From Phycisphaerae bacterium (lineage in GTDB: Bacteria > Planctomycetota > Phycisphaerae > UBA1845): a stretch of 53,163 bases of DNA. A model generated the notes under the pieces. The model was not told the origin of the DNA, did no database searches, and saw nothing but the letters and a program-made list of their open reading frames with translations. Shown in pieces: positions 23,988 to 32,567 of the stretch (position 1 is its first letter; every line of letters begins with the position of its first letter). The position numbers and the translations under genes are program-made. The DNA is taken from positions 1-53,163 of the forward strand of contig BQJS01000008.1 in assembly GCA_021604825.1 (NCBI GenBank). The letters are read 5' to 3'.

Positions 23988-25334
23988 GGAAGCCACTATT
24001 TCTTTGGCGATGGCTTGCCCCAGCAATGGTGGAACAGCATTTCCGATCTGTTGAAATTGTCGGAACTGCGAGGTCTTGAAAATAAAGTGGTCGGGGAACG
24101 ACTGAAAGCGCGCCGCCTCCCTGACTGAGACCGGACGGTTCTGTTCAGGGTGAATAAAGTCACTACAGTCTCTCGCCATGTGGGCCACAACTGTGTGAGA
24201 GGGCGCATCCCACTTGAGGCGGCGGTACTTGTTGGCTAAGCCCCGGCTAAGCAACTCTTGAAGTTCCCTAACATTTGTCGCACCCTTACGAATCTTTTCA
24301 AGAACCCGCGACTCTACGGCGAGGTCTTGGCTGCGAATGCCTTTGAGATTCTCTTCGGTGAACTTGCCATCGAGGATCGCTTGCAGCGTTTCATCTGGAA
24401 GCCCGTTCTGATCTATCCGGTCCGTCACGCTCGTTCCATAGTCACCCTGCTCCAGCGCAGATGCCCGAATTTGACGTATAGCCATGTGGCGTTTCGCCGA
24501 GTGATTGTGTAGTTTGCGAGAATGTTTTCGCATTTGCCGCTGATATGCGGAGCAATTGCGTTGGGTTGTGGGATAGTCCAAAACAACATCTGATTGCTTC
24601 GGCTCCAAGGCTTCGACGGGCAAATCAGAAATGGCTTCTCGGACAGTTATCGCGTCAGGCAATTCACTTGACGACATCCATCTCTCGTATGCATCTTGTG
24701 AATCAAGGTCAGGCATCCCCACCGGAAAAAGCGTTGGAGCAGACTTAGTGGTTCCATTGCGGCGGTTTGCGGGAACACGGTGGGTCGGACAGGGGAAACG
24801 AATGGGTTTTTGGTTTTTTCGACGACCGACGAAAAAGACACGGCGACGAAGTTGCGGAACGCCATGGGCAGCAGCATTCAGAACCATCGTTTGTATTGAA
24901 TAGCCTGAATCTTCACCAAGCTCTTGACGGATTTGCTGAACAACTTTGCCACCAAGCATCGACAGGATGCCGGTCACATTCTCAAATACAAAGTACTTGG
25001 GTTTCAAAGCGCGAAGCATTCTCGCATATTCACGAAACAGAAAATTGCGCTGGTCGTCAGCACTACGTTGGCCATAGGTAGAGAATCCTTGACATGGTGG
25101 TCCGCCGAGTACCACATCCAATTCGGATGGGCGCATTGACAGATCAGAAAGCAGTTGTTCCGCTTGAAGGTCTTCAATTGCACAACCGTAGGTGAGTGTA
25201 TCGCCGTGGTTTGCCCTGAACGATTCAATTGCATTAGGCTCAATGTCATTTGCGGCCAGCAAGGAGAATCCTTCCTGAAGGAAGCCGAAGGACGTGCCAC
25301 CCACGCCGCAAAACAATTCAATCGCAGTAAGCAT
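23982..25334 (-). CDS. dcm: C5-cytosine DNA methyltransferase
   Basis: 450 aa, with the conserved motifs in order: I at ELFCGVGGTSFG (6-17), IV at GGPPCQGFS with catalytic C81, VI at FENVTGIL (117-124), VIII at QLRRRVFFVG (161-170), a variable target region of about 200 residues, and X at IGNAVPPLLGQAIAKEI near the C-terminus. It methylates cytosine to protect the host and prophage from the convergent restriction enzyme. The ATG lies inside the Vsr gene (17-base overlap) with AGGAAGG upstream at 25,341-25,347, so the two are coupled. The symbol denotes the family, not the E. coli specificity. Confidence 0.93.
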   Translation of the reverse strand: MLTAIELFCGVGGTSFGFLQEGFSLLAANDIEPNAIESFRANHGDTLTYGCAIEDLQAEQLLSDLSMRPSELDVVLGGPPCQGFSTYGQRSADDQRNFLFREYARMLRALKPKYFVFENVTGILSMLGGKVVQQIRQELGEDSGYSIQTMVLNAAAHGVPQLRRRVFFVGRRKNQKPIRFPCPTHRVPANRRNGTTKSAPTLFPVGMPDLDSQDAYERWMSSSELPDAITVREAISDLPVEALEPKQSDVVLDYPTTQRNCSAYQRQMRKHSRKLHNHSAKRHMAIRQIRASALEQGDYGTSVTDRIDQNGLPDETLQAILDGKFTEENLKGIRSQDLAVESRVLEKIRKGATNVRELQELLSRGLANKYRRLKWDAPSHTVVAHMARDCSDFIHPEQNRPVSVREAARFQSFPDHFIFKTSQFRQFQQIGNAVPPLLGQAIAKEIVASL

Positions 25335-25731
25335 GAAGCGCCTTCCTAAGCAGTTCTTTTAACTTCGATTCGTCTTCCGTTTCGCATTCCCAAACGACAA
25401 TCGGATCCCAACCGAGTCGCGTCAGGTCCGCAAGGTGTTGCTCGTCCCGTTCGCAATTCCGCGTGAGTTTCTTTGTCCAGAAATCCACGTTGCTCTTTGG
25501 TATTCGTCCATCTCGGCAATCATGGAGATGCCAGAAACAGCCATGCACAAAGATCGCCACCCTATGACGTGGAAGAACAATATCGGGTTTTCCTGGTAGG
25601 TCACGCCGGTGCAGCCGAAAGCGAAAACCCATACTGTGCAGACTTCGCCTCACTTGGATCTCGGGAGCGGTGTTTCGCTGGCGAATCCGCCGCATGTTCT
25701 CGCTTCGTTGTTTGGCTGAAACTTTATCCAT
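25318..25731 (-). CDS. vsr: Very short patch repair endonuclease
   Basis: 137 aa. It nicks next to T-G mismatches formed when 5-methylcytosine deaminates, so it repairs damage linked to the neighbouring methyltransferase. The sequence DLPGKPDIVLPRHRVAIFV (44-62) then HGCFWHLHDC has the family residues: D50, H63 and H68, which correspond to the catalytic site of E. coli Vsr, and the zinc-binding Cys/His set. The family start MDKVSAKQRSENMRRIR fits ATG 25,731; the frame is open to an ATG at 25,767, which has a slightly better upstream sequence. It is followed by the methyltransferase in one operon. The 286 bases upstream hold no recognisable gene. Confidence 0.92.
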   Translation of the reverse strand: MDKVSAKQRSENMRRIRQRNTAPEIQVRRSLHSMGFRFRLHRRDLPGKPDIVLPRHRVAIFVHGCFWHLHDCRDGRIPKSNVDFWTKKLTRNCERDEQHLADLTRLGWDPIVVWECETEDESKLKELLRKALHAYCD

Positions 25732-26017
25732 TGTAAATTCAAGGCCAGCCAAACAATAACCGAACATGATTTCCAGATCAAGCCTCGATATCCGTTGATC
25801 TTGAGGATGCGTGACAAAACCTGCTGCGCCATACGCATTGCTTTGACCGTAAAGCCTTCCAAGTCAGCCTGCCGCAACAAACCGCACAACGTGGTGCTCA
25901 CTCGTGTGATGGCATGTCGCCGACACGGACCCCTCCGTCACCTTGACGGTGTTGCCACTGACCACTTGCAGGATCGATCTAGAAACGGGGTCGATGGTTG
26001 TCTGCAACCTGATTGCC

Positions 26018-26485
26018 TCAGGTCTTCGTTAGCAGACTGATGTGGAGCAGCCATCCCGTAACGCCAATGCCTGCGAAGACGAGTAAAGTATGACCCCAGC
26101 GCACACCATTCAGAATCCACGTTTCCCATGGCCCCCAGCGGTCCCATCTTGGCTTACACGCCTTGGCTTCAAATAGCCAGACTTGGCGAATGCTCAAGCT
26201 GACGACAAAGAAGCCGGTAACAATCGCCGCCCCCCAGATGGCCAAAGCCCATCTCAACGTCGTCACGGAAGAACTTGTGTAGTCTGCCCCAAATTCATTT
26301 CGAGCGAATGCAAGAAATGTGACGGCTGCGGCGCAGAATGTGATGCTGTAACGATAATGCTTGCACCTCTGATCGCATCCTTCCTTTGACGGCAATCGAT
26401 CTTTGCCTCGTGCAAAGTTCCCTCTCGTCCTGACGAGAAATTCATGGCTGCGGGCCGCTTCGGCTTTGCCTAATCTGATCGCCAC
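26018..26485 (-). CDS. Three-helix membrane protein coupled to the integrase
   Basis: 155 aa, unknown. Hydrophobic segments lie at about residues 44-66, 77-101 and 127-150, after a charged N-terminus. The GTG start at 26,485 has a perfect AAGGAG at 26,493-26,498 with seven bases of spacing, located within the end of the integrase gene. It overlaps that gene by 44 bases in another frame, so it is likely translated with it. The layout, a short basic N-terminus with three helices, resembles small phage superinfection-exclusion proteins in general shape only. Confidence 0.65.
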   Translation of the reverse strand: MAIRLGKAEAARSHEFLVRTRGNFARGKDRLPSKEGCDQRCKHYRYSITFCAAAVTFLAFARNEFGADYTSSSVTTLRWALAIWGAAIVTGFFVVSLSIRQVWLFEAKACKPRWDRWGPWETWILNGVRWGHTLLVFAGIGVTGWLLHISLLTKT

Positions 26486-28049
26486 TTAAATACTCCTTGC
26501 CGATGAGATTGACCAATTCGACCAAGTACGATTGGTCAACGTCACCCGTGTAAAGTTTGTTCGTGCCGTTTTCGTCATGTCCAAGAAATGCCAGTTTCAG
26601 TCCGTTAGCATCGGGCAATTTGTGGCGCTTGGCAAGTGAACCACCAACGTTGCGTATGTGCTTGCAGGTGTGGGTGCGGTCAACACCCGCAGCCTTTGCC
26701 ACTTTGCCAAAATTATTACTGACGATGCCAGAGGTCAACGGTTTCTTGGCGTCATTGAGAAACACATGATCGTCCTGTTTTGGTTCATGTCCCAACCACT
26801 TAGTTGTGTATGCCTTCCATGCCTTCAAAGCCTTGATCGTTGACTTATGCAACGGCGTCATGCGTGGTATTGCTTCACCGACAGCGTGTTCTGCCTTGAC
26901 CCTTGGCAGGTCCATGTACGGCAACTTATCAGTCAGGTGCAGGTGCGACCATTTTAGCCGTGCAATGTCAATCGGATCGAAGCCACAGTTGACAAGCATT
27001 TTCAGTATTGCAGACCATGCAACGCCACGGCGCTTGACCCTGTTGACTTGTTTAATGTTGTTGCGTTGGGCGAATGATTTGTTGGTGCCTTTGGATATTG
27101 GCATAGATGCTGCAACGTCGGCAACATTGATTGCAGCGTCATGTTCTGCCTGTTGCAGTAATGTTTGGAATGTTGCAACCGGCATGGGTTGACGGTTCTT
27201 GCGTGGTGACGCAACTGACGGACGATCAAGGGCATCAATCCACCGTGATAACTCAGCAGAAAACGCCCAATCGGTTTTGCGTAGCACATGCCTGAGCACC
27301 CGCCCCACCGGGTTCAGTTGATGGTTGACCCAATGGTTGGTTCGGTCACCTTTGTTGGTAATGATGTGCGTCTCGTATTTGACCAAATCGCTCTTGGTGA
27401 GGCGGTTGGTGGCTTTGTTGCCAACAAACTTGATGAAGCGATCAAACGTGTTCTTGACGATATTGATGGTTTCGGGTTTACGGTTGCGGTCCAGACGTGA
27501 CTGTTCCCAATTATCAAGACAATCTTGCAACGTTGTCTTGCTGGCACCCTTGTCACGGAATTGTTGAGCAGGTAACCCCATCAACGCACCAACGGCTTCG
27601 TGCTTGCGTTTGGGGTTTTGCTTGACCCATTCGGTGTTGATGCGTTTGTGTCTGTCAGCCTCAATGACTTGTGGGTTGTTGTCCAAGTATTCAGGGTCAA
27701 CACCAATGCCCACCAATCGATCAAGCACGTCGTCATCAGTTTCACGTTTAAGCATTGGGTGCGTCAGTAGCCGTGCCAGGCGTGTGCGCTCGTCGGCTTC
27801 GTCAATAGCGTCAGCCAAGTAAACAATGTATTCACGGGCCTGCGCCGGATCGTCCAAGTCTTGCACCACGGATGCGCGACGGTGGGCCACCTTGTCATCA
27901 GTGGTCCGCAGTTGGATTTTGACGTATTTGGGTTGACCGTTTACCACCGATTTGATGCGGGTATACTTGCGTATTCGTGTGCGGTTGCCGTCCTTAAACC
28001 GCTCTGTGACAACTGCCTTTTTGGGTCGTCCAATGTTTGTGCGTGCCAT
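26442..28049 (-). CDS. int: Tyrosine site-specific recombinase (integrase)
   Basis: 535 aa from ATG 28,049, which follows GAGGA; the frame is open to 28,142 but the first 31 codons lie in the promoter. It carries an N-terminal DNA-binding part, a core-binding domain (about 170-275, TLQDCLDNWEQS), and a catalytic domain with R364 in PIDIARLKW, K385, R466 in KHIRNVGG, H491 in LGH and nucleophile Y500 in KLYTG. In the HxxR box the residue three before R466 is K463 rather than His. It catalyses prophage insertion and excision, probably at the neighbouring tRNA-Arg. Confidence 0.93.
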   Translation of the reverse strand: MARTNIGRPKKAVVTERFKDGNRTRIRKYTRIKSVVNGQPKYVKIQLRTTDDKVAHRRASVVQDLDDPAQAREYIVYLADAIDEADERTRLARLLTHPMLKRETDDDVLDRLVGIGVDPEYLDNNPQVIEADRHKRINTEWVKQNPKRKHEAVGALMGLPAQQFRDKGASKTTLQDCLDNWEQSRLDRNRKPETINIVKNTFDRFIKFVGNKATNRLTKSDLVKYETHIITNKGDRTNHWVNHQLNPVGRVLRHVLRKTDWAFSAELSRWIDALDRPSVASPRKNRQPMPVATFQTLLQQAEHDAAINVADVAASMPISKGTNKSFAQRNNIKQVNRVKRRGVAWSAILKMLVNCGFDPIDIARLKWSHLHLTDKLPYMDLPRVKAEHAVGEAIPRMTPLHKSTIKALKAWKAYTTKWLGHEPKQDDHVFLNDAKKPLTSGIVSNNFGKVAKAAGVDRTHTCKHIRNVGGSLAKRHKLPDANGLKLAFLGHDENGTNKLYTGDVDQSYLVELVNLIGKEYLSGDQIRQSRSGPQP

Positions 28050-28086
28050 GACAAATCCTCGTTTAAGTGCCCGTGAGGTCGATTCT

Positions 28087-28108
28087 TTTAGACCCCCGTT
28101 TAGACCCC
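28087..28108 (-). promoter_or_regulatory. Tandem 10-base repeat at the integrase start site
   Basis: On the minus strand GGGGTCTAAA occurs at 28108-28099 and again at 28096-28087, a 12-base period, just at the predicted +1 of the integrase promoter. Two phased copies in that position suit an operator for a repressor or the recombination-directionality factor. The binding protein is not identified. Confidence 0.45.
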
Positions 28109-28113
28109 AGGCG

Positions 28114-28142
28114 AGTATACTGCTTATCCAAGGGGCGGGCAA
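28114..28142 (-). promoter_or_regulatory. Candidate integrase promoter
   Basis: Reading the minus strand, TTGCCC (28142-28137) is followed after 17 bases by TATACT (28119-28114). Four of six and five of six bases match the sigma-70 consensus, with ideal spacing. Transcription would start near 28,107, about 58 bases before the integrase ATG. Confidence 0.55.
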
Positions 28143-28186
28143 ACGGATTTGTAATTGCTGTTTCTATATAGAGTTATGATTTTTCA

Positions 28187-28260
28187 GCGCCCGTAGCTCA
28201 GTCGGATAGAGCACTGCTTTCCTAAAGCAGGGGTCGCAGGTTCGAATCCTGCCGGGCGCA
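28187..28260 (+). tRNA. tRNA-Arg (anticodon CCT)
   Basis: 74 bases forming a full cloverleaf: acceptor stem GCGCCCG with CGGGCGC, D-stem GCTC/GAGC, anticodon stem CTGCT/AGCAG with loop TTCCTAA (anticodon at 28,221-28,223), T-stem GCAGG/CCTGC with TTCGAAT. No CCA is encoded and a T-run follows. It reads AGG codons. The integrase promoter begins only 45 bases before its 5' end, so it is the likely attachment target; the element lies on the 5' side, which is unusual. Confidence 0.97.
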
Positions 28261-28299
28261 TTTTTCTTCTTGGCACTGCCGATGCACTTCTCGCCCAAT

Positions 28300-28332
28300 A
28301 AAAAACGGGAGGCCTGCGATGCAAGCCCCCCG
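28300..28332 (-). terminator. Terminator of the subtilisin-like gene
   Basis: On the minus strand a hairpin with CGGG/CCCG, GGC/GCC and TGC/GCA pairs (28,306-28,332) is followed by six T residues (complement of 28,300-28,305). It stands 70 bases after the stop at 28,402. Confidence 0.75.
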
Positions 28333-28401
28333 CTTCATTGTCATTCTTGATTCAAATCGCGCCGCAAATCCGTGCGCGATCAATCGACCCATTTCTGATG
28401 C

Positions 28402-31400
28402 CTAATACAAACTCTGCATCTTGAAGTAGTCGAACAAGTCAACGTCATCGTCGCCATCATAGTCAAACGAAACGCAGGCCGGTGCCACTGGGCCATTGTT
28501 CGGTCCGGTCATGCAGGCGTCGTAGCCTTCAAACGGATCATCGGGTTCACACATGCCGAGAATCGTTGTCATGACTTCCAACCGTCCGGCTGACGGAATC
28601 GATTCAAACGGGAACGCCATGTAGACAGCCGTGTGGTCGCCGGTCGTATTGGTGACGGCTGCATTGCCGTTGTTACCGGTGAATGCAACTTCGCCAGTAC
28701 CGCTTGGCGTGACCGTGTCGCTGTAGTCGGTGAACGGATGACTGAGCGAATACGGTCCCAATCCACTGAAGATTCCACCGGCACCCGTTACCGAAGATTT
28801 ATCGGTGTCGTTAGCCACACTGCTGACGCCCATGTAGTCGGTCATCAGCGACGTAAGCCCTTTGTCATAGTGATAGTCCTGACCGCTGATCACGAAGCAT
28901 CCGCCGTTATCAAGCCAAGTCGACAGCGCGGCCTCACCGGCCGGACCTGGTCCGGCGGTGGCACTCGAACCAAACCCAAAGGCATCACCGGTAAACCAGA
29001 TAACCAATTCGTATTGTGCCAATTGTGAGGCGTCCGGCTCATTGTCGCTGTCATTGGTATCCCAAACATCGAAATCAACACCCAAAGTATTGAGTACAGA
29101 TTCGTACGTGGGACGATTGTCCGGGCTGTTGTCATCATCATCGACGAGCAGGATCGACGGCACATCACTGGTCGTAAAGCTGAACGTTGCTGAATACGAT
29201 CCGGTTCCACAGATGTTGGTCGAACGAACTCGCCAGTGATAGGTCGTCAGCGAATCCAGCGGCGAACCGACGGCGTCACTTGTGTCGGTCGTGGTGTTTG
29301 AGTACACGACGTTCGAGAATCCGGCATCGGTCGCCACCTCAACTTCGTACTCATCGCCTTGCACCGCCGCACTCCATTCGAGCGTCGGGGCGATCGCAGT
29401 ATTGATCGCTCCATTGGCGGGCGAAGTCAGCGTTGCCACGGTCGGGACTGCCGTCGTAACACCGAGTTGCACGTTGATGTTCTTGACTTCTGGCGTGATC
29501 GCGTCGGTGCCCGTCACGTTGATCGTGTACGAACCAGCCGCCGCCGCTCCCATGTTGGTCACGGTCATCACACTGCTGTTTCCGGGAACGACAGGATTGA
29601 CGCTGAATCCAACGGCCGTGCCAGCCGGTTCACCGGTTGCGGCCAAATCGATTGAATTGCTGAAACCAAGAATCGTACCAACGTCAATCGTATACTGTGC
29701 GTCAGCCGGAGCACACACGTCGACGCTCGTCGGGTCGGCGTTCATCGTAAAGCCCGGCTCTTCTGCGCAGTTGTAGCATACGAATGCGAAGTCCTGATCG
29801 GTCGCATCGCCAACACCTGGGATCGCATCCGAATTCAAGTTGCTGGCTACCACGCGAACGGTGTACGCGCCTGGCGCGGTCGGTCCGATCATGACACCTT
29901 CGGTGTTGTTCTGCGTGTCTGCGGACCCGCCAGATTGTGACCAACCGTTACCGTCAAAGTTGTTGCCTCGGTATGTATTCGCACCCGACTCGACGATTAG
30001 ATCGAGATCGTTGTTCCAGGCAGCCGTCGAACCGCCAAGTCCATGACCCGGTGCGTCCGTCCAAACAAGCATCATCTTCAAAGGCTTCGAGGGATCTTCC
30101 GCCGATAGCACAATGTTCCATTCGTCTGCGGTGTTGTCGAAGATGACCGGGTTGTCGAAGTAACGAACAGTGTCCACCGGATCAACCACAGCTTCCAAAT
30201 CCATTCGACCCCAACCCTGCTTGGCGTCGAAGCGATGCCCCAGCGTGCCACCGTCTGCGTCGTCGAAGCCAGCCAAATCGATTGCGGCTGGAAGGAACGC
30301 AGCCTTCACAAGTGCCGCGCTTGGATCGCTCACAAAACCAGGCAGACTGCGATAGTATTCCATGAACAACGCTACACCACCGGATACCTGCGGAGAGGCC
30401 ATGCTCGTTCCGCACTTGGTTCCGTAACCTGTTGGACTATCCGGTGAATCGACGTAACAACCCGGTGCGACCATGTGCGGAATGAGTCGGCCGTCGAGCG
30501 CCGGACCATGGGCCGTGTTGGACGACAGGTCGTTGATGTTGAGATCCTGTGTACCGCCGGACGACTGCATCTTGGTTGAGCCAATGTTGAAGAGGTTCTT
30601 GGCTTCGTCAGGCGTACCTTGACTTTGGAATCCACCGTTACCGTTCATAAACGATAGAACGTAAGTGAGTTCCTGATTTCCGGCTGTACCCGGCGCTGAA
30701 TCGCGAACACCGATATCAACCTGCATGGTGTCGTCATCGTAGCCACGCGGCGTGCCGGCCGGCCCCCAACTATTACCGGAAAGCAGCGCGCCGTTTGCGT
30801 ATGAATCGTACATCAGCGTCAGCATGCCGTTCGCCTGCGTGAACGTCGGCGAGTAAACCTGTTCGACCAAGTTCGCACCGGGAGCAACGCCCATCCCTCG
30901 AAGGAAGCCGAAACTATCAAGCGTCCCTGAAGCGCCATCGCCAGCCATAATGCCCGCGGTATGCGTTCCGTGGTCGTCGACAGCGCTGCCACCACACGTG
31001 CTTCCCGTGCAACCGAGCATACGATTGACCAGGTCGGGGTGGGTGTCATAGATACCGCCATCCACGTTCGCGATGATGACGCCGGAACCATCCAGGCCGA
31101 CACCGTTCAGCCATGTTTGATAACCGGGAAACGCTTGATTGCTGCCATTGACGTTGTTGACGTTGACCTGACTGGACATTTCGGTCCGCAGACCACCATC
31201 GGTCGGAACCGTCTGCACGCTGTACACACCCGGGATGGCGGCCAACGCTTCAAGGCTTGCACTGTCAATCGTAACGCCGGTGATGTCATAGACGCTGTTG
31301 ATCTGTTTGGGTTGCTGAAACTTGCCACCCAAGGCGAGAATCTGAGCTTCGATGGCACGTCGATCGGCGCCGCGCACCGTCATAACCCGCACTTCTTCTC

Positions 31401-31986
31401 GACCGCCACCACGACCACGGTACGCCGGCAGCAATCGATACGCCGGCGCGAAATCACCGGTCCAACGAACGTTGTTCTTCGTCGCCGCTGAGTCGCGGGC
31501 GTTTAGGTCACCCCACACCACATAGGTGTACGGATGAATGTATTGCACAACCTTCAGGCCAGCCGCCTCCAACTCGTCGACCCATGCCGCCTTCGTCGGG
31601 CCTTTCATTTGAATCAGATGCAAGTCTGGTCCGCCAGAACGACCCGCCACCAACGCATTGGGGACGGCCGGCACGCCCGCAACCGGATCAAACGTCTGCT
31701 CGCCCAACGTGATACGAAAAGCGTTTGCGTGATCTTGCATCTCAATGCCAGATTGACGCACACGATCACGTTGCTCGTCGGTCAGTTCCATCCAAACAAA
31801 TGTGCCATAGTCCGTCACAGAATCGCTGGCGATCCCTTGTGCAGCCATTGCCTTGGCGGCTTGTGGCGACATCTGAACGGCATGCTTCGGCGTTTCAGCC
31901 TTTTTGTCATTGGCAATTGCTTGTGTGTGCAACGAGAATGCAACAGCCACCGCCGCTAGCATCCAAGTTATCTTCGCTGTCCGCAT
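28402..31986 (-). CDS. Secreted subtilisin-like serine protease (S8)
   Basis: 1194 aa from ATG 31,986, which has a GGAG site and a normal signal peptide (KITWMLAAVAVAFSLHTQAIA); the longer frame to 32,190 is rejected. A pro-region (about 30-265) precedes the S8 domain with D309 in ANVDGGIYDTHPDL, H339 in DDHGTHTAG and S528 in GTSMASP. Beyond it are beta-sandwich domains (a proprotein-convertase-like domain, an Ig-like segment, an FN3-like segment 'PTLEWSAAVQGDEYEVEVATDAGFS'), a ThuA-like region with a LLVDDDDNSPDNRPTYESVL start, and a C-terminal FDYDGDDDVDLFDYF tag, the half-dockerin seen in Phycisphaerae secreted proteins. It probably degrades extracellular proteins. Confidence 0.92.
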   Translation of the reverse strand: MRTAKITWMLAAVAVAFSLHTQAIANDKKAETPKHAVQMSPQAAKAMAAQGIASDSVTDYGTFVWMELTDEQRDRVRQSGIEMQDHANAFRITLGEQTFDPVAGVPAVPNALVAGRSGGPDLHLIQMKGPTKAAWVDELEAAGLKVVQYIHPYTYVVWGDLNARDSAATKNNVRWTGDFAPAYRLLPAYRGRGGGREEVRVMTVRGADRRAIEAQILALGGKFQQPKQINSVYDITGVTIDSASLEALAAIPGVYSVQTVPTDGGLRTEMSSQVNVNNVNGSNQAFPGYQTWLNGVGLDGSGVIIANVDGGIYDTHPDLVNRMLGCTGSTCGGSAVDDHGTHTAGIMAGDGASGTLDSFGFLRGMGVAPGANLVEQVYSPTFTQANGMLTLMYDSYANGALLSGNSWGPAGTPRGYDDDTMQVDIGVRDSAPGTAGNQELTYVLSFMNGNGGFQSQGTPDEAKNLFNIGSTKMQSSGGTQDLNINDLSSNTAHGPALDGRLIPHMVAPGCYVDSPDSPTGYGTKCGTSMASPQVSGGVALFMEYYRSLPGFVSDPSAALVKAAFLPAAIDLAGFDDADGGTLGHRFDAKQGWGRMDLEAVVDPVDTVRYFDNPVIFDNTADEWNIVLSAEDPSKPLKMMLVWTDAPGHGLGGSTAAWNNDLDLIVESGANTYRGNNFDGNGWSQSGGSADTQNNTEGVMIGPTAPGAYTVRVVASNLNSDAIPGVGDATDQDFAFVCYNCAEEPGFTMNADPTSVDVCAPADAQYTIDVGTILGFSNSIDLAATGEPAGTAVGFSVNPVVPGNSSVMTVTNMGAAAAGSYTINVTGTDAITPEVKNINVQLGVTTAVPTVATLTSPANGAINTAIAPTLEWSAAVQGDEYEVEVATDAGFSNVVYSNTTTDTSDAVGSPLDSLTTYHWRVRSTNICGTGSYSATFSFTTSDVPSILLVDDDDNSPDNRPTYESVLNTLGVDFDVWDTNDSDNEPDASQLAQYELVIWFTGDAFGFGSSATAGPGPAGEAALSTWLDNGGCFVISGQDYHYDKGLTSLMTDYMGVSSVANDTDKSSVTGAGGIFSGLGPYSLSHPFTDYSDTVTPSGTGEVAFTGNNGNAAVTNTTGDHTAVYMAFPFESIPSAGRLEVMTTILGMCEPDDPFEGYDACMTGPNNGPVAPACVSFDYDGDDDVDLFDYFKMQSLY

Positions 31987-32567
31987 GAGACTTTCTCCAA
32001 GTAAGCTGTCGCAAGTTCGTTCAACAACATATGCCGGTTCGTGCCCAAGCGAATGACGATGCGGCGATGTTTCTTCCGCCGGTTTGGTCACACACGATGA
32101 AAGCTGGCGCCGGGCGCAATCTGGCAACCATCGCGTGAACGTGAAAACGCAGCAGCGCAATGACCGAGCTGCACATCGTCGGCAGGGCACAGGTTTTTAT
32201 TTCGATATGGAAAAACCACCACATGCGTCATCGTAGCCCATTGCCGAGGTCACCTGCAACCCGTAATCGTGCGTTGACCTTCCGACAAAAGCGTCATGAG
32301 TCGACATTCTAGTCGGCGTTGAATCCGATTCTTGTCTGAATTGTTTCTGGTAGAGAATGGGTCCAACAATAGGCCTGCGTGAGCCGGTCTGCAAAGCTTA
32401 TGTCGATTCAGACCCAAGAATAAATCGAAGGTCGCGGGTGGTGGAGGTGCTCGGGAAGTGAGTCCGAATTAGCAGTGCGATTGGTCGGACCATGGGCGTT
32501 CAGAATGGTACCCACCGATGTTATCGACATCGAATAGGCGTCGTTCGTGAAGCGAGTGAATTGCCCG
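31987..32567. other. Intergenic stretch with no recognised gene
   Basis: 581 bases between the subtilisin-like gene and the helical lipoprotein gene, both on the minus strand. Short ORFs here (for example 32,197-32,394 and 32,408-32,629, minus) have no ribosome site and no recognisable content. The promoter of the protease presumably lies here, but no convincing -35/-10 pair was seen, and no terminator for the upstream lipoprotein gene. Confidence 0.5.

Larger units (their letters stand above)
1..28186. mobile_element. Prophage (HK97-type siphovirus), left end outside the window
   Basis: A continuous set of phage genes runs from 326 to 20,969 on the plus strand in the usual order: terminase, portal, protease, capsid, connectors, tail tube, tail chaperones, tape measure, tip proteins. 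It is followed by minus-strand cargo genes and a tyrosine integrase that stops against a tRNA-Arg gene. Genes overlap by 1 to 17 bases almost throughout, and the codon use (rich in CAA, TTG, ACG, GGT) differs from the GC-richer chromosome right of the tRNA. No second tRNA fragment was found near base 1, so the left boundary is not in view. No lysis or replication genes were recognised, so completeness cannot be judged. The right boundary is placed at the tRNA start by inference. Confidence 0.9.

Noticed and set aside
28402..32190. Longer start of the subtilisin-like gene
   Set aside because: The first 68 codons lack a signal peptide and a ribosome site; ATG 31,986 has both.
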